Assembly (NCBI RefSeq): GCF_001476285.1
Contig: NZ_LDRU01000023.1
Location: 1-64,000 of the forward strand
From: Microbacterium testaceum
GTDB lineage: Bacteria; Actinomycetota; Actinomycetes; Actinomycetales; Microbacteriaceae
Direction of reading: 5' to 3'
DNA: 64,000 nucleotides
Under the pieces are notes generated by a model. The model was given only the letters and a program-made list of their open reading frames with translations. It was not told the origin of the DNA and searched no databases. Numbering within the stretch: the stretch's first letter is position 1; the number at the start of each line of letters is the position of its first letter. The position numbers were made by a program, and so were the translations under genes. Below, in pieces: positions 1 through 10,582 of this stretch.

Positions 1-32
1 AGGGACCCGGATGCCATGGCATCCGGGTCCCT
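1..32 (-). terminator. Hairpin downstream of clpC
   Basis: This is a perfect 32-base palindrome (two 16-base arms) lying 11 bases beyond the clpC stop. Each arm carries one copy of the 7-mer GGATGCC/GGCATCC that recurs through the whole window. It probably folds as a hairpin with a minimal loop and ends the clpC transcript. Whether a T-run follows cannot be seen because the window starts here. Confidence 0.7.
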
Positions 33-43
33 TCTGTTACGCG

Positions 44-2569
44 TCAGTTGCCCGCGAGCGTGTCGGGGGTGGCGGCGATCTCGCCGGCCGTTCCGACCCC
101 GATCGCGACCTTCTCACCACGAGGGGCGGTGTCGAAGGTGAACTGGCCGTTCTCAACGCCGACCTTCACGTGGTCGCCCGACTCGAGCTCGCCGTGCAGG
201 ATCTTCTCGCTGAGACGGTCCTCGACCTCGCGCTGCATGGCGCGGCGGAGGGGACGAGCACCGAGGGTCGGGTCGAAGCCGATCTCGATGAGCTTGTCCT
301 TCGCGTCGTCCGACAGCTCGACGGTCATGTCACGGTCGAGCAGGCGGTCGGCGAGACGCTTCACGAACAGACCGACGATCTGACGGAGCTCTTCCTTGTT
401 CAGCTGCGGGAAGACGATGACGTCGTCGACACGGTTGAGGAACTCGGGCTTGAAGTGGCGCTTGAGCTCTTCGTCGACCTTGCCCTTCATCCGCTCGTAG
501 GACGTCTGCGCGCTGCCTTCGACCTGGAAACCGACCGGACCACCGGCGATCGCCGACGAACCGAGGTTGGTCGTCATGATGATCACGGTGTTCTTGAAGT
601 CGATGACGCGGCCCTGACCGTCGGTCAGGCGACCCTCTTCGAGGATCTGCAGGAGCGAGTTGAAGATGTCGGGGTGGGCCTTCTCGATCTCGTCGAAGAG
701 CACGACCGAGAACGGCTTGCGGCGCACCTTCTCGGTGAGCTGGCCGCCCTCTTCGAAGCCGACGAACCCGGGAGGGGCACCGAACAGACGCGAGACGGTG
801 TGCTTCTCGCCGAACTCCGACATGTCGAGCGAGATCAGCGCGCCCTCGTCGTCGAAGAGGAACTCGGCGAGAGCCTTGGCGAGCTCGGTCTTTCCGACGC
901 CGGTGGGGCCGGCGAAGATGAACGAACCGCTCGGTCGCTTCGGGTCCTTCAGACCCGCACGCTGGCGCCGGATCGTGCGAGACAGGGCCGCGATCGCCTC
1001 TTCCTGGCCGATGACCCGCTGGTGCAGGGCCTTCTCCATGAACATGAGGCGGCTGGACTCCTCCTCGGTGAGCTTGAACACCGGGATGCCGGTCGCCTGG
1101 GCGAGTACCTCGGCGATCAGGCCCTCGTCGACCACCGCGTGGGAGGCGACGTCGCCCGAGCGCCACTGCTTCTCGAGACGCAGACGCTCGGCCAGGAGCG
1201 ACTTCTCCTCGTCGCGGAGCGACGCGGCCTTCTCGAAGTCCTGCTCCTCGGAGGCCTGCTCCTTCTGCTCCCGGACCTTCGCGATCTTCTCGTCGAACTC
1301 GCGCAGCTCAGGCGGCGACGACAGGATCGACAGACGCAGGCGGGCGCCCGCCTCGTCGATCAGGTCGATGGCCTTGTCGGGCAGGAACCGGTCGCTGATG
1401 TAGCGGTCGGCGAGGTTCGCCGCGGCGACGATCGCGCCGTCGGTGATCTGCACCTTGTGGTGCGCCTCGTAGCGGTCGCGCAGCCCCTTCAGGATGTTGA
1501 TCGCGTGGGGCAGGCTCGGCTCGGCGACCTGGATCGGCTGGAAGCGGCGCTCGAGAGCGGCGTCCTTCTCGAAGTGCTTGCGGTACTCGTCGAGCGTGGT
1601 GGCACCGATGGTCTGGAGCTCACCGCGGGCGAGGAGGGGCTTGAGGATGGATGCCGCGTCGATCGCGCCCTCGGCAGCACCCGCACCCACGAGGGTGTGG
1701 ATCTCGTCGATGAAGACGATGATGTCGCCGCGCGTGCGGATCTCCTTGGTGACCTTCTTCAGGCGCTCTTCGAAGTCACCGCGGTAACGGGAACCGGCGA
1801 TGAGCGAACCGAGGTCGAGCGAGTAGACCTGCTTGTCCTTGAGCGTCTCGGGAACGTCGCCCTTGACGATCGCCTGGGCCAGGCCCTCGACGACGGCCGT
1901 CTTTCCGACACCGGGCTCACCGATGAGGACGGGGTTGTTCTTGGAGCGACGCGAGAGGATCTGCATGACCCGCTCGATCTCTTTCTCGCGACCGATGACG
2001 GGGTCGAGCTTGTTGTCGCGCGCCGCCTGCGTGAGGTTGCGACCGAACTGGTCGAGCACGGCCGAGCCGCCCTGCGCACCCGAGGACTGCTGCTCGCCGG
2101 CGCCGGTGGCGACACCCGCGGGCTCCTTGCCCTGGTAGCCCGAGAGCAGCTGGATGACCTGCTGGCGGACCTTGTTCAGGTCGGCGCCGAGCTTGACGAG
2201 CACCTGGGCCGCGACGCCCTCGCCCTCGCGGATGAGGCCGAGGAGGATGTGCTCGGTGCCGATGTAGTTGTGGCCGAGCTGCAGCGCTTCGCGCAGCGAC
2301 AGCTCGAGCACCTTCTTCGCGCGCGGCGTGAAGGGGATGTGGCCGGTCGGCTGCTGCTGACCCTGGCCGATGATGTCCTGCACCTGCTCGCGGACGGCGT
2401 CGAGCGAGATGCCGAGCGACTCGAGCGCCTTCGCGGCGACACCCTCGCCCTCGTGGATCAGACCGAGCAGGATGTGCTCGGTGCCGATGTAGTTGTGGTT
2501 GAGCATCTTCGCCTCTTCTTGGGCGAGGACGACCACACGACGGGCACGGTCGGTGAATCTCTCGAACAT
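44..2569 (-). CDS. clpC: ATP-dependent Clp protease ATP-binding subunit ClpC
   Basis: This is the Hsp100 unfoldase that feeds substrates to the cytoplasmic ClpP protease. The 841-residue protein has two N-terminal Clp_N repeats (about 4-70 and 78-143, both with [13 protein letters not shown]), a first AAA+ module with Walker A GEPGVGKT at 217-224 and Walker B box FIDEIHTL, a middle UVR motif ([15 protein letters not shown]) that separates ClpC from ClpB, and a second AAA+ module with GPTGVGKT and [11 protein letters not shown]. The start is the ATG before FERFTDRAR, preceded by GGAGGGACTGAG; the open frame runs 17 codons further upstream but those residues are not family-like. It is divergent from the DUF2975 operon. 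Length and motifs are normal for the family. Confidence 0.97.
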   Translation of the reverse strand: MFERFTDRARRVVVLAQEEAKMLNHNYIGTEHILLGLIHEGEGVAAKALESLGISLDAVREQVQDIIGQGQQQPTGHIPFTPRAKKVLELSLREALQLGHNYIGTEHILLGLIREGEGVAAQVLVKLGADLNKVRQQVIQLLSGYQGKEPAGVATGAGEQQSSGAQGGSAVLDQFGRNLTQAARDNKLDPVIGREKEIERVMQILSRRSKNNPVLIGEPGVGKTAVVEGLAQAIVKGDVPETLKDKQVYSLDLGSLIAGSRYRGDFEERLKKVTKEIRTRGDIIVFIDEIHTLVGAGAAEGAIDAASILKPLLARGELQTIGATTLDEYRKHFEKDAALERRFQPIQVAEPSLPHAINILKGLRDRYEAHHKVQITDGAIVAAANLADRYISDRFLPDKAIDLIDEAGARLRLSILSSPPELREFDEKIAKVREQKEQASEEQDFEKAASLRDEEKSLLAERLRLEKQWRSGDVASHAVVDEGLIAEVLAQATGIPVFKLTEEESSRLMFMEKALHQRVIGQEEAIAALSRTIRRQRAGLKDPKRPSGSFIFAGPTGVGKTELAKALAEFLFDDEGALISLDMSEFGEKHTVSRLFGAPPGFVGFEEGGQLTEKVRRKPFSVVLFDEIEKAHPDIFNSLLQILEEGRLTDGQGRVIDFKNTVIIMTTNLGSSAIAGGPVGFQVEGSAQTSYERMKGKVDEELKRHFKPEFLNRVDDVIVFPQLNKEELRQIVGLFVKRLADRLLDRDMTVELSDDAKDKLIEIGFDPTLGARPLRRAMQREVEDRLSEKILHGELESGDHVKVGVENGQFTFDTAPRGEKVAIGVGTAGEIAATPDTLAGN

Positions 2570-2699
2570 CTCAGTCCCTCCAGAAATGGGCTGACAGGCA
2601 CGCCTCCGCGCGCCGTACATCGAGAGTAACCAGCGGCCGGATGCCAGAGCTCCGTGTTCGCCGTGGGCATACCGGAAGCGGGGCGGGGCTTGCGGAACA

Positions 2700-2749
2700 T
2701 ATCGATAGTCATTAACTTATCGATAACCGATAACAACGATCATCGATAA
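2700..2749 (+). promoter_or_regulatory. Cluster of ATCGATA repeats, likely operator of the DUF2975/HTH operon
   Basis: Within 50 bases there are three ATCGATA-type words: a palindromic TATCGATA at 2700-2707, a palindromic TTATCGATAA at 2717-2726, and ATCGATAA at 2742-2749, with a related half-site CCGATAA at 2727-2733. The last copy runs into the AAGGAG ribosome site of the first gene. Such an AT-rich island is striking in 70% GC DNA. I infer binding by the small HTH protein encoded at the end of the operon, but this is not proven. Confidence 0.5.
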
Positions 2750-2758
2750 GGAGTTGTC

Positions 2759-3385
2759 ATGGCCTCCCCCCGTCCGACCTCCCGGGTCCTCTCTCGCGGC
2801 GACACCGTCTCGTTCTGGTTCTTCGTCGTGGCCGGCATCGGCATCGCGATCTGGGCCGTCGTCCGCAGCATCGTGAACATCGCGGCCGCGGCCTCGAATC
2901 AGAACGTGCGGGTCGCCGCCCCGTTCCTCGACACGGTCGCGCAAGCCCCGATCGGCCCGAACGGCACTCCGGTCCCGGTGGAGCTCACCGGCGCCGTTAT
3001 CACCGCCCCCGCTCTGCCACCCGCCTCCCTCGCCGCGCTGTTCATCGCGGAAGGCCTCTTCGCCGCGGTCGTGGTCACCGTGGTGACCCTGTTGCTCCTT
3101 CTCACGTCGAGCATCCTGCGCGGTCGCATCTTCAGCCGCCGCAACACGGGCCTCGTCTCAGCGGCCGGGGTCGTGACGCTCGTAGGGGTCGCCGGCGTCC
3201 CGTTCTTCCAGAACATGGTCGCGAACGGCGCGATCGCGTGGCTCTCGGAGCGCACCTTCGATCGCGGCGCGATCCAGCTCATCGACGTGCCGTCCCTCTT
3301 CGGGATCGCGTTCGTCGCCGGCCTCGCCGGGACGGTCTTCGCCGTGGGCGACCGCCTGCAGCGCGACACGGAAGGACTCGTGTGA
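2759..3385 (+). CDS. DUF2975-like integral membrane protein (first copy)
   Basis: A 208-residue membrane protein with about four hydrophobic segments (near 20-42, 98-120, 133-155 and 180-200) and the C-terminal sequence GDRLQRDTEGLV. Layout and the following small HTH gene match the DUF2975 family, which in other bacteria sits beside a YozG-type HTH regulator; the molecular function is unknown. The start ATG has an AAGGAG site five bases upstream. It overlaps the next gene by one base (TGATG). The next protein ends in an almost identical tail (TRLQRDTEGLV), so the two genes look like an old tandem duplication. Confidence 0.7.
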   Translation: MASPRPTSRVLSRGDTVSFWFFVVAGIGIAIWAVVRSIVNIAAAASNQNVRVAAPFLDTVAQAPIGPNGTPVPVELTGAVITAPALPPASLAALFIAEGLFAAVVVTVVTLLLLLTSSILRGRIFSRRNTGLVSAAGVVTLVGVAGVPFFQNMVANGAIAWLSERTFDRGAIQLIDVPSLFGIAFVAGLAGTVFAVGDRLQRDTEGLV

Positions 3386-3999
3386 TGGCCAGCCCGTCCT
3401 GGGTGTCGGCACGCATGGAACGCGGCACCGTCATCCTGTTCGTCACTGCGGGGCTCGTGATGGGCTTCGCGCTCGCCCTTCCCGCGATCCGCGCAGCGAT
3501 CGACATCGCCGGAGGCAGCGGCGCGATCAGCCTCCTGACCGACGCCGCGGTGCCCCGAACCCCGGGCGCGGACGGCGCGACGATCATCTCCGCGACGTAT
3601 GACTCAGCGCGCGTCGTCGCCGAGGGGTTGAGCGGACAGACACGCACCCTTCTCGTCCTCGGCGCGGCGTTCAGCGCGCTGACGACCCTGCTGACGGTCA
3701 GCGCCGTCGTCCTCTTCTTCCTCCTGCTGATGTGGCGCCGACCGTTCCACCGCGCACTCATCACGGCCACGCAGGTCGCCGGCGCCGCGCTGCTGATCGG
3801 CGGCATCCTCTCCGCGGGCCTCGGTGGCCTCGGCCGCATGATGGCCGCGGACGAGCTCAACCCGGCGGCGGGCGGGGTCTTCGTGATCGGCTTCTCGTTC
3901 GACCCGGCCTGGATGCTGGTCGGATTGGGCGTGCTCGCCCTGTCTGTCGTCTTCACCTACGGCACCCGCCTGCAGCGCGACACGGAGGGCCTCGTATGA
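3385..3999 (+). CDS. DUF2975-like integral membrane protein (second copy)
   Basis: A 204-residue protein starting MASPSWVSARMERGTV, with about four membrane segments (near 14-34, 83-112, 125-148 and 170-195) and the same C-terminal tail (LQRDTEGLV) as the preceding protein. The open frame extends upstream into the previous gene, but the ATG at 3385 overlaps that gene's stop as TGATG, so translation is probably coupled. The ATG of the following HTH gene overlaps this stop as ATGA. Function is unknown; the pairing with a regulator suggests a membrane-associated signalling or homeostasis role. Confidence 0.65.
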   Translation: MASPSWVSARMERGTVILFVTAGLVMGFALALPAIRAAIDIAGGSGAISLLTDAAVPRTPGADGATIISATYDSARVVAEGLSGQTRTLLVLGAAFSALTTLLTVSAVVLFFLLLMWRRPFHRALITATQVAGAALLIGGILSAGLGGLGRMMAADELNPAAGGVFVIGFSFDPAWMLVGLGVLALSVVFTYGTRLQRDTEGLV

Positions 4000-4226
4000 C
4001 CCCCGCAGCCGACGACGAACCGACCGGCGTCCACTGCCGGCTCGACGAACTCCTCGAGGCGCGGGGCATGACCCTCACCCGTCTGAGCGAGATCGTCGGG
4101 GTCTCGGTCGTGAATCTCTCGGTGCTCAAGAACGATCGCGCGCGGGCGATCCGCTACTCGACCCTCTCGGCCATCTGCCGCGCGCTGGACTGCGAGGTCG
4201 GCGACCTGCTCGTGATCGAGCGCTGA
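3996..4226 (+). CDS. Small Cro/CI-type HTH regulator (YozG-like)
   Basis: A 76-residue protein that is almost entirely one helix-turn-helix domain: CRLDELLEARGMTLTRLSEIVGVS is followed by the recognition-helix region VNLSVLKNDRARAIRYSTLSAICRALDCEVGDLLVI. This is the short HTH family usually found beside DUF2975 genes. The ATG overlaps the stop of the preceding gene (ATGA), so it is the last gene of a three-gene operon and probably controls it through the ATCGATA repeats upstream. The longer open frame reading from 3732 is an extension inside the previous gene and is not used here. Confidence 0.8.
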   Translation: MTPAADDEPTGVHCRLDELLEARGMTLTRLSEIVGVSVVNLSVLKNDRARAIRYSTLSAICRALDCEVGDLLVIER

Positions 4227-4276
4227 GCCGTCCGGTTGTCCCCCCCCTCGCGGGGGAAGCCGGGGCGAATGACATC

Positions 4277-4302
4277 GGCCCCCGCGATTCCTCGCGGGGG
4301 CC
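4277..4302. terminator. Bidirectional hairpin between convergent genes
   Basis: Arms GGCCCCCGCGA (4277-4287) and TCGCGGGGGCC (4292-4302) form an 11-base-pair GC-rich stem with a four-base loop. It lies between the HTH gene and the convergent lipoprotein gene. A weaker CCCCCTCGCGGGGG hairpin lies just upstream near 4243-4256. Confidence 0.65.
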
Positions 4303-4315
4303 GAACGCGACGGTG

Positions 4316-5044
4316 TCAGCGCTTCCCGATGATCGGTACGGGGCCGTCGGCCGTCACGCCCCCACCCGACAGGACCAGGCTCGAGGTCTCCGGCCCGCCG
4401 ATGCCGGTGACGTCGGCCAGGCTGAGTTGCGGAGCGATGTCGAGCGTGCAGACGAGGTCGGCCGGCGGCGTCGCGAAGCCGACCGCGATCGCGTCGCCCT
4501 GGGCCGTCACGGTCTCGACGGACGGCGGGCAGCTGGAGCTCCCGTACGTCATGATCGCCACGAGCGAGTCGTCGACCCACCCGGCGTTCGGCGTGAAGTC
4601 CTCAGCCTGGACGGGTGCCGCGAGTCCCGCGAGCGTCGTTTCTCCGGTCGCGGCACCGGACACCGCGATCTCGAGATCCTTCGTGGGATCCACCCCTCCC
4701 GGCAGGGAGACCAGGGTCGGCCGCGGAACCATGTCGCGGGTGCAGGCTGTGCCATCCGACTCGGTGAGCGACACCGTGAGCACCCCGTCGGCGATCGTGG
4801 GTGCCTCGGTGCTCCGGGGGACGCACGACGAGCTCCCCCACGTGACGAGGGCGAGCGAGCGACCCCCGTTGAGCCATGCGGCTCCGATCTCGGACGACTC
4901 GGCCGGGGCCGTGGCATCCGGAGTCGAGGTGGATGAACCCGAGGATGACGGCACGGACGCGGCGCCGGTGGCGCATCCGGTCGCGGCACCCACGACGATC
5001 AGACCGGCTCCGAAGAGCCCGAGGAGCGAAAGACGACGAGACAT
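4316..5044 (-). CDS. Secreted lipoprotein with two homologous halves
   Basis: A 242-residue predicted lipoprotein: a signal peptide MSRRLSLLGLFGAGLIVVG, lipobox AATGC with the lipidated Cys at residue 24, then a Ser/Thr/Pro-rich linker. The mature part contains two similar repeats, each with W or Y followed by GSSSC and a second Cys in a C-T-x-D motif (TACTRDMVPRPTLVSL and LVCTLDIAPQLSLADV). This suggests a duplicated small domain with one disulfide each. The start chosen is the ATG at 5044, preceded by GGAGG; an upstream in-frame start would spoil the signal peptide. I do not recognise the family. Confidence 0.75.
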   Translation of the reverse strand: MSRRLSLLGLFGAGLIVVGAATGCATGAASVPSSSGSSTSTPDATAPAESSEIGAAWLNGGRSLALVTWGSSSCVPRSTEAPTIADGVLTVSLTESDGTACTRDMVPRPTLVSLPGGVDPTKDLEIAVSGAATGETTLAGLAAPVQAEDFTPNAGWVDDSLVAIMTYGSSSCPPSVETVTAQGDAIAVGFATPPADLVCTLDIAPQLSLADVTGIGGPETSSLVLSGGGVTADGPVPIIGKR

Positions 5045-5123
5045 GAGACCTCCGGGGGCGAGTTGTCGTCGCTCCATCGTGGCCGAGAATCCTGGATGCC
5101 AGCGGCGAAAGCCGCGGCCCGGT

Positions 5124-6590
5124 CTACTGCAGCGCCGAGGTGAGGCGAGCCAGGTTGTCGAGGATCGTCGACCGCAACGGCTGCAGACGCCACTCTTCGA
5201 GCGTCAGCTCGCGGCTGAGACCGCGATAGACATCTTCGACCCCGCGCATGTCACGGACGAACTCCTGCCCGCGAACGAGCATCGAGACCTCGAGGTTCAG
5301 ACCGAATGAGCGCATGTCCATGTTGCTCGAGCCGATGACCGCGACCTCGTCGTCGATCGTCACGCTCTTGCTGTGCAGGATGAACGGTTTGCGATACATC
5401 CAGATGACGACGCCCGCGCGCAGAAGCGCCTCGTAGTAACTGCGCTGCGCGTGGTAGACCATCGCCTGGTCTCCCTCTTCCGAGACGAACAGCTCGACGT
5501 GCACACCGCGCTGGCACGCGGTGGTGATCGCGAGGAGAAGGGCCTCGTCGGGAACGAAGTACGGACTGACGATGATGATGCGCTCGCGTGCGGCGAAGAG
5601 CAGTCCGAGGAAGAGCTTGAGATTGTTCTGGAAATCGAAGCCCGGGCCGGACGGCACGATCTGGCAATCGAGCTCGCCGGGGCCGGTGGTGACGCTGAAC
5701 AGGTCGATCTCGTCGCGCAGAGTCTCGTCGGTCTCGCTGTACCAGTCCGAGAGGAACACGGCGTTGATGCTGGCGACGACCGGCCCCTCCACGCGCACCA
5801 TGAGGTCGACCCAGTGCAGGCCGCGCCGGATGTTCTTGCGGAGGTTGTACGACGAGTCGGTGACGTTTTGCGATCCCATGTAGGCGACGTCGCCGTCGAT
5901 GACGAGGAGCTTCCGGTGGTTGCGCAGATCGGGTCGCTGCCAGCGTCCGCGGAGCGGCTGCACCGGCAGCATGAGGTGCCAGTGCGCCCCCATGGCATCG
6001 AGTCGTCGGAGGGTCTTCTTGTAAAAGGGTTTGCCGCGGTTGGCCCAGTGATCCAGCAGCACACGGACGACCACGCCGCGCTCCGCAGCCTCTTCGAGGG
6101 CGCGGAAGAAGTTGTCGGTCGACTCGTCGGACTGCAGGATGTAGAACTCGACGTGCACGTAGCGTCGCGCCTGGCGGATGGCGTCGGCCATCGCGTCGAG
6201 GCTCTGCTGGTAGTCGGAGATCAGGGTCGCGGCGTTGTCGCCCGCGATGGGCATGGCACCGAGGTTGCGATTCAACCGCACCAGCGCGCGGAACCAGTCG
6301 GGGGCGTTCGGGCGGAGGGTTCCGAACTCGAGCGACGCGCTGGTGTCGTGGATGTACTCGTTGATCGCCGCCTGCTTGCGCCGGCGCTTGCGGGGCAAGC
6401 GCGGGTTGCCGATGAGCAGGAAGAGCAACACGCCCACGAACGGAATGAAGTAGATCGCGAGGAGCCAGGCCATCGCCGCGGTGGGCCGACGGTTGCGCGG
6501 GACGACGATGATCGCGGCGACACGCACCACGAGGTCGATGACGAAGAAGGCGATGACGAGCCAGCTCGCTTCGAACGTGGCGTCGATCAC
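5124..6590 (-). CDS. cls: Cardiolipin synthase (phospholipase D family)
   Basis: This makes cardiolipin by condensing phosphatidylglycerol at the membrane. The 488-residue protein has two N-terminal membrane segments (about 8-30 and 40-62) and two phospholipase D HKD motifs: NHRKLLVIDG near residue 227, followed by MGSQN, and LHSKSVTIDD near 405, followed by IGSSNMD. The start is GTG, with AGGAGG seven bases upstream. Length and domain order are typical of ClsA-type enzymes. It stands alone, upstream of the lipoprotein gene on the same strand. Confidence 0.93.
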   Translation of the reverse strand: MIDATFEASWLVIAFFVIDLVVRVAAIIVVPRNRRPTAAMAWLLAIYFIPFVGVLLFLLIGNPRLPRKRRRKQAAINEYIHDTSASLEFGTLRPNAPDWFRALVRLNRNLGAMPIAGDNAATLISDYQQSLDAMADAIRQARRYVHVEFYILQSDESTDNFFRALEEAAERGVVVRVLLDHWANRGKPFYKKTLRRLDAMGAHWHLMLPVQPLRGRWQRPDLRNHRKLLVIDGDVAYMGSQNVTDSSYNLRKNIRRGLHWVDLMVRVEGPVVASINAVFLSDWYSETDETLRDEIDLFSVTTGPGELDCQIVPSGPGFDFQNNLKLFLGLLFAARERIIIVSPYFVPDEALLLAITTACQRGVHVELFVSEEGDQAMVYHAQRSYYEALLRAGVVIWMYRKPFILHSKSVTIDDEVAVIGSSNMDMRSFGLNLEVSMLVRGQEFVRDMRGVEDVYRGLSRELTLEEWRLQPLRSTILDNLARLTSALQ

Positions 6591-6671
6591 GTGTCCTCCT
6601 GGGCGGGTTGTCCCCTCAGCGTAGTGACTACCCCCGACACCCGACGGGACCGACGTCGGCCTGCGGCGCCG

Positions 6672-6863
6672 CTAACGGGCCGCGCCGTCGCCAGCGACGG
6701 GAGGGAGACCGCGTTTCGCGCGCTCCTGCGCTTCGATGCGCGCGTACGCCTTCCGCTCCGTGCGATCCATGCGGATGGCCCCGCGCAGGATCAGGAAGAA
6801 CGTCACCGACACGACGATGGTCGGCAGAATCGCCCACAACACCGGCAGCCAGGAATCGTCCAT
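6672..6863 (-). CDS. Small single-span membrane protein
   Basis: A 63-residue protein with one N-terminal membrane helix (about 6-27, LPVLWAILPTIVVSVTFFLI) and a charged cytoplasmic tail (RMDRTERKAYARIEAQERAKRG). No known function. The ATG has no well-spaced ribosome site, but a -10-like TATCCT lies exactly six bases before it, so the message may be leaderless. It is divergent from the DUF4192 gene. Confidence 0.7.
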   Translation of the reverse strand: MDDSWLPVLWAILPTIVVSVTFFLILRGAIRMDRTERKAYARIEAQERAKRGLPPVAGDGAAR

Positions 6864-6869
6864 CCCTCA

Positions 6870-6875
6870 AGGATA
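6870..6875 (-). promoter_or_regulatory. -10 box (TATCCT) of a leaderless transcript
   Basis: On the minus strand TATCCT ends six bases before the ATG of the 63-residue membrane protein. The same TANNNT-N6-start layout recurs before several other genes in this window. Confidence 0.45.
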
Positions 6876-6996
6876 CCCGTGGCCCCGCCGCCCCCGGCCC
6901 GGCACTCCTTCTGCACATTCGACCATGTGCGGAATCCGTCCCCATTTCGCCGCCGGACGCCTTCTCGCGATCCACGGATCCACGACGCTCGTCGTC

Positions 6997-8112
6997 ATGT
7001 CCACGGTCATCCGCGTTTCGTCACCCCTGTCCCTGCTCGCCATGGTCCCGCGCCTGCTTCACTGCAACCCACGGCGCAGCCTCGTGCTCATCCCCTTTGC
7101 GAAATCCCGATCGCTCGCTGCCCTGCGCGTCGACCTCCCCGCCGACGACAGCCCCGACCTCCCCCGCGTCGCATCCACGGTCATCGGGATGGCGTGCAAG
7201 GTTCCCCTCGCGGATGCCGTGACGGTGGTCGTCTACACCGATGACGCCGTGGTCGGCTCGGATCCGCTGCCGCACGGCGCTCTGCTCGACGCCGTTCGGG
7301 AGCGTGCGCACATCTGCGGACTGCGCATCGTCGACGCGCTGGTCGTGGGCGCGAACGGGTGGAGCAGCTACCTCGACCCCGCGATCGCCGGTGAGCACGG
7401 GCTCGACGAGATCAGCGCCGCGGGGCCCGAGCTTCCCGAGGCGTCGCCCGACCACGACCAGGCCGCCGGCGCAAGCCTGCCCACCGTCGACCTCGCAGAG
7501 AAAGAGCGCCTTGGTCGCGCGCTCGACGACGTCGACCGCCTGCTCGACATCCCGCGTCGACGGGACCGTCTGAGCGTGTCGCGCCGCCGAGCCGCAGAGG
7601 CGATCCTCGACGAACTGAGCGATCCGCCCGCGCTGTTCGAGAGCGTTCTCGACCCCCTCTCGGCCCCGGACGGCCGCCACCGGCTCGCGAGCCTGGCCTT
7701 CGCTCTCGAACGACCGATGCTGCGCGACGTCGCCCTCATGCAGTGGGCGGGCGACATCACCGCCGGCGATGCCGTCTTCCAGGCACAGACGCGCTTTCCC
7801 GACGGAGTGGGCTATCCGGAAGACCTCGCGCGCCCGATGTGGGGCGAGGGCGCGCAGCCCGATCTCGATCGACTCCTCCTCGCGCTCGAGCGGTGCCGTC
7901 AGGTTGCGGCGACGACGCCGCACTCGCGGCGTCCGGGGCCGCTCGCGGCCTGCGCCTGGCTCGCCTGGGCCACCGGGCGCGGAACGCACGCCGCATTCTA
8001 CGCGCAGTCGGCGCTCGAGATCGATCCCGAACACGGGCTCGGAGCGATCGTGCTGACGCTCGCCGACAGCGGCCGGCTCCCGGAATGGCTGTTCGAGCGT
8101 GTCCCGCGTTGA
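6997..8112 (+). CDS. DUF4192 family protein
   Basis: A 371-residue protein starting MSTVIRVSSPLSLLAMVPRLL, which matches the usual N-terminus of DUF4192 proteins (short beta strand, then LALVPxLLG). It shows the conserved RRSLVLIPF and a C-terminal helical part ending in a TPR-like stretch (ACAWLAWATGRGTHAAFYAQSAL). The family is common in actinobacteria and its function is unknown. The open frame extends upstream to 6736, but those codons lack family resemblance and overlap the divergent small membrane gene. It converges on lysS. Confidence 0.8.
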   Translation: MSTVIRVSSPLSLLAMVPRLLHCNPRRSLVLIPFAKSRSLAALRVDLPADDSPDLPRVASTVIGMACKVPLADAVTVVVYTDDAVVGSDPLPHGALLDAVRERAHICGLRIVDALVVGANGWSSYLDPAIAGEHGLDEISAAGPELPEASPDHDQAAGASLPTVDLAEKERLGRALDDVDRLLDIPRRRDRLSVSRRRAAEAILDELSDPPALFESVLDPLSAPDGRHRLASLAFALERPMLRDVALMQWAGDITAGDAVFQAQTRFPDGVGYPEDLARPMWGEGAQPDLDRLLLALERCRQVAATTPHSRRPGPLAACAWLAWATGRGTHAAFYAQSALEIDPEHGLGAIVLTLADSGRLPEWLFERVPR

Positions 8113-8125
8113 GCGCGGGTGCGCG

Positions 8126-9646
<1,521 letters not shown>

Positions 9647-9727
9647 CGTGAAAGCTCCTCGGGGTCTCCCCCAGTGTATTCGCCGGGCGCGGGACCCCCG
9701 TGGCCGAGCGACCCCGACGAGCGTCGT

Positions 9728-10582
9728 TCAGCGCAGCGAGATCTCGGCGTTGTCGATGAAGCGGTGACCGCCCACGGTGGCGGCGATCAACGCCAGCGCC
9801 CGGCCACGGTGCCCCTCCTCGACAGGGAGGAACGTCGCCGGGTCGACGACGGTGAGGTACTCCAGGGCGATGCGCTGCTCGCCCATCAGCGACGACTGCG
9901 CCGCCGCGATGCACGCGTCCACGCCCAGGTCGGCGTTGGACGCTGCCGCTTCGAGCGCGCGAGGAAGCTTGGCCGCCGCGCGACGATCGGCATCGTCGAG
10001 GAGGGCGACACGGCTCGAGATCGGCAGGCCGTCCTCGGCACGGACGGTGGGGACGACGACCGTCTCGATCGAGAAGTCGAGGTCGCGGATCATCCGTCGG
10101 ACAAGGAACACCCGCTGCAGATCACGCTCCCCGTAGACCGCCACGTCCGGGCGCACGAGGTGGAAGAGCTTCGCCTCGACCGTGAGCACCCCGTCGAAAT
10201 AGAACGGTCGGGATCGCCCCTCGTACCGGAACCCGAGGTCGCCGGCGGCGACGCGCATGGTGGCCGTTCCCGCGGGCAGGAACTCGGCCGCCGTCGGCGC
10301 GAAGACGAGATCGACGCCCAGGTCGGCGAGCAGATCGGCATCCGCCTCCGGCGAGCGCGGATAGGCGGCCGTCTCCTCGGCGGTTCGGAACCGCAGCGGG
10401 TTGACGAAGGTCGACACGACCACCACGTCCGCGTGCCGACGAGCCTCTCGGATCAGGTCGACATGCCCCTCGTGCAGAGCGCCGAGCGTCGAGACGAGAG
10501 CGACGCGCGCGGCACGTCCCGAGGGGTCGGCGCTGCGCACATCCGACAGGCGGGCGCGCAGATCGTCGAGGGTGCGGATCAT
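9728..10582 (-). CDS. panC: Pantoate-beta-alanine ligase
   Basis: This joins pantoate and beta-alanine with ATP to form pantothenate, the coenzyme A precursor. The 284-residue protein has the nucleotidyltransferase HIGH-like motif HEGH at 37-40 inside STLGALHEGH, the FVNPLRF pantoate-binding region and a KMSKS-like ISSRV. It overlaps the upstream DUF2520 gene by four bases (ATGA), so the two are translationally coupled. This pairing is common in actinobacteria and hints at a related role in pantoate metabolism for the DUF2520 protein. Confidence 0.96.
   Translation of the reverse strand: MIRTLDDLRARLSDVRSADPSGRAARVALVSTLGALHEGHVDLIREARRHADVVVVSTFVNPLRFRTAEETAAYPRSPEADADLLADLGVDLVFAPTAAEFLPAGTATMRVAAGDLGFRYEGRSRPFYFDGVLTVEAKLFHLVRPDVAVYGERDLQRVFLVRRMIRDLDFSIETVVVPTVRAEDGLPISSRVALLDDADRRAAAKLPRALEAAASNADLGVDACIAAAQSSLMGEQRIALEYLTVVDPATFLPVEEGHRGRALALIAATVGGHRFIDNAEISLR

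Noticed and set aside
11..2629. 872-codon open frame on the plus strand opposite clpC
   Set aside because: It is the exact antisense of clpC; its Asp/Glu/Leu/Arg-rich product is the usual shadow of a high-GC gene, and clpC has all family motifs.
4236..5309. 357-codon plus-strand frame over the lipoprotein gene and the cls end
   Set aside because: It is antisense to a gene with a clear signal peptide and lipobox and crosses a terminator hairpin.
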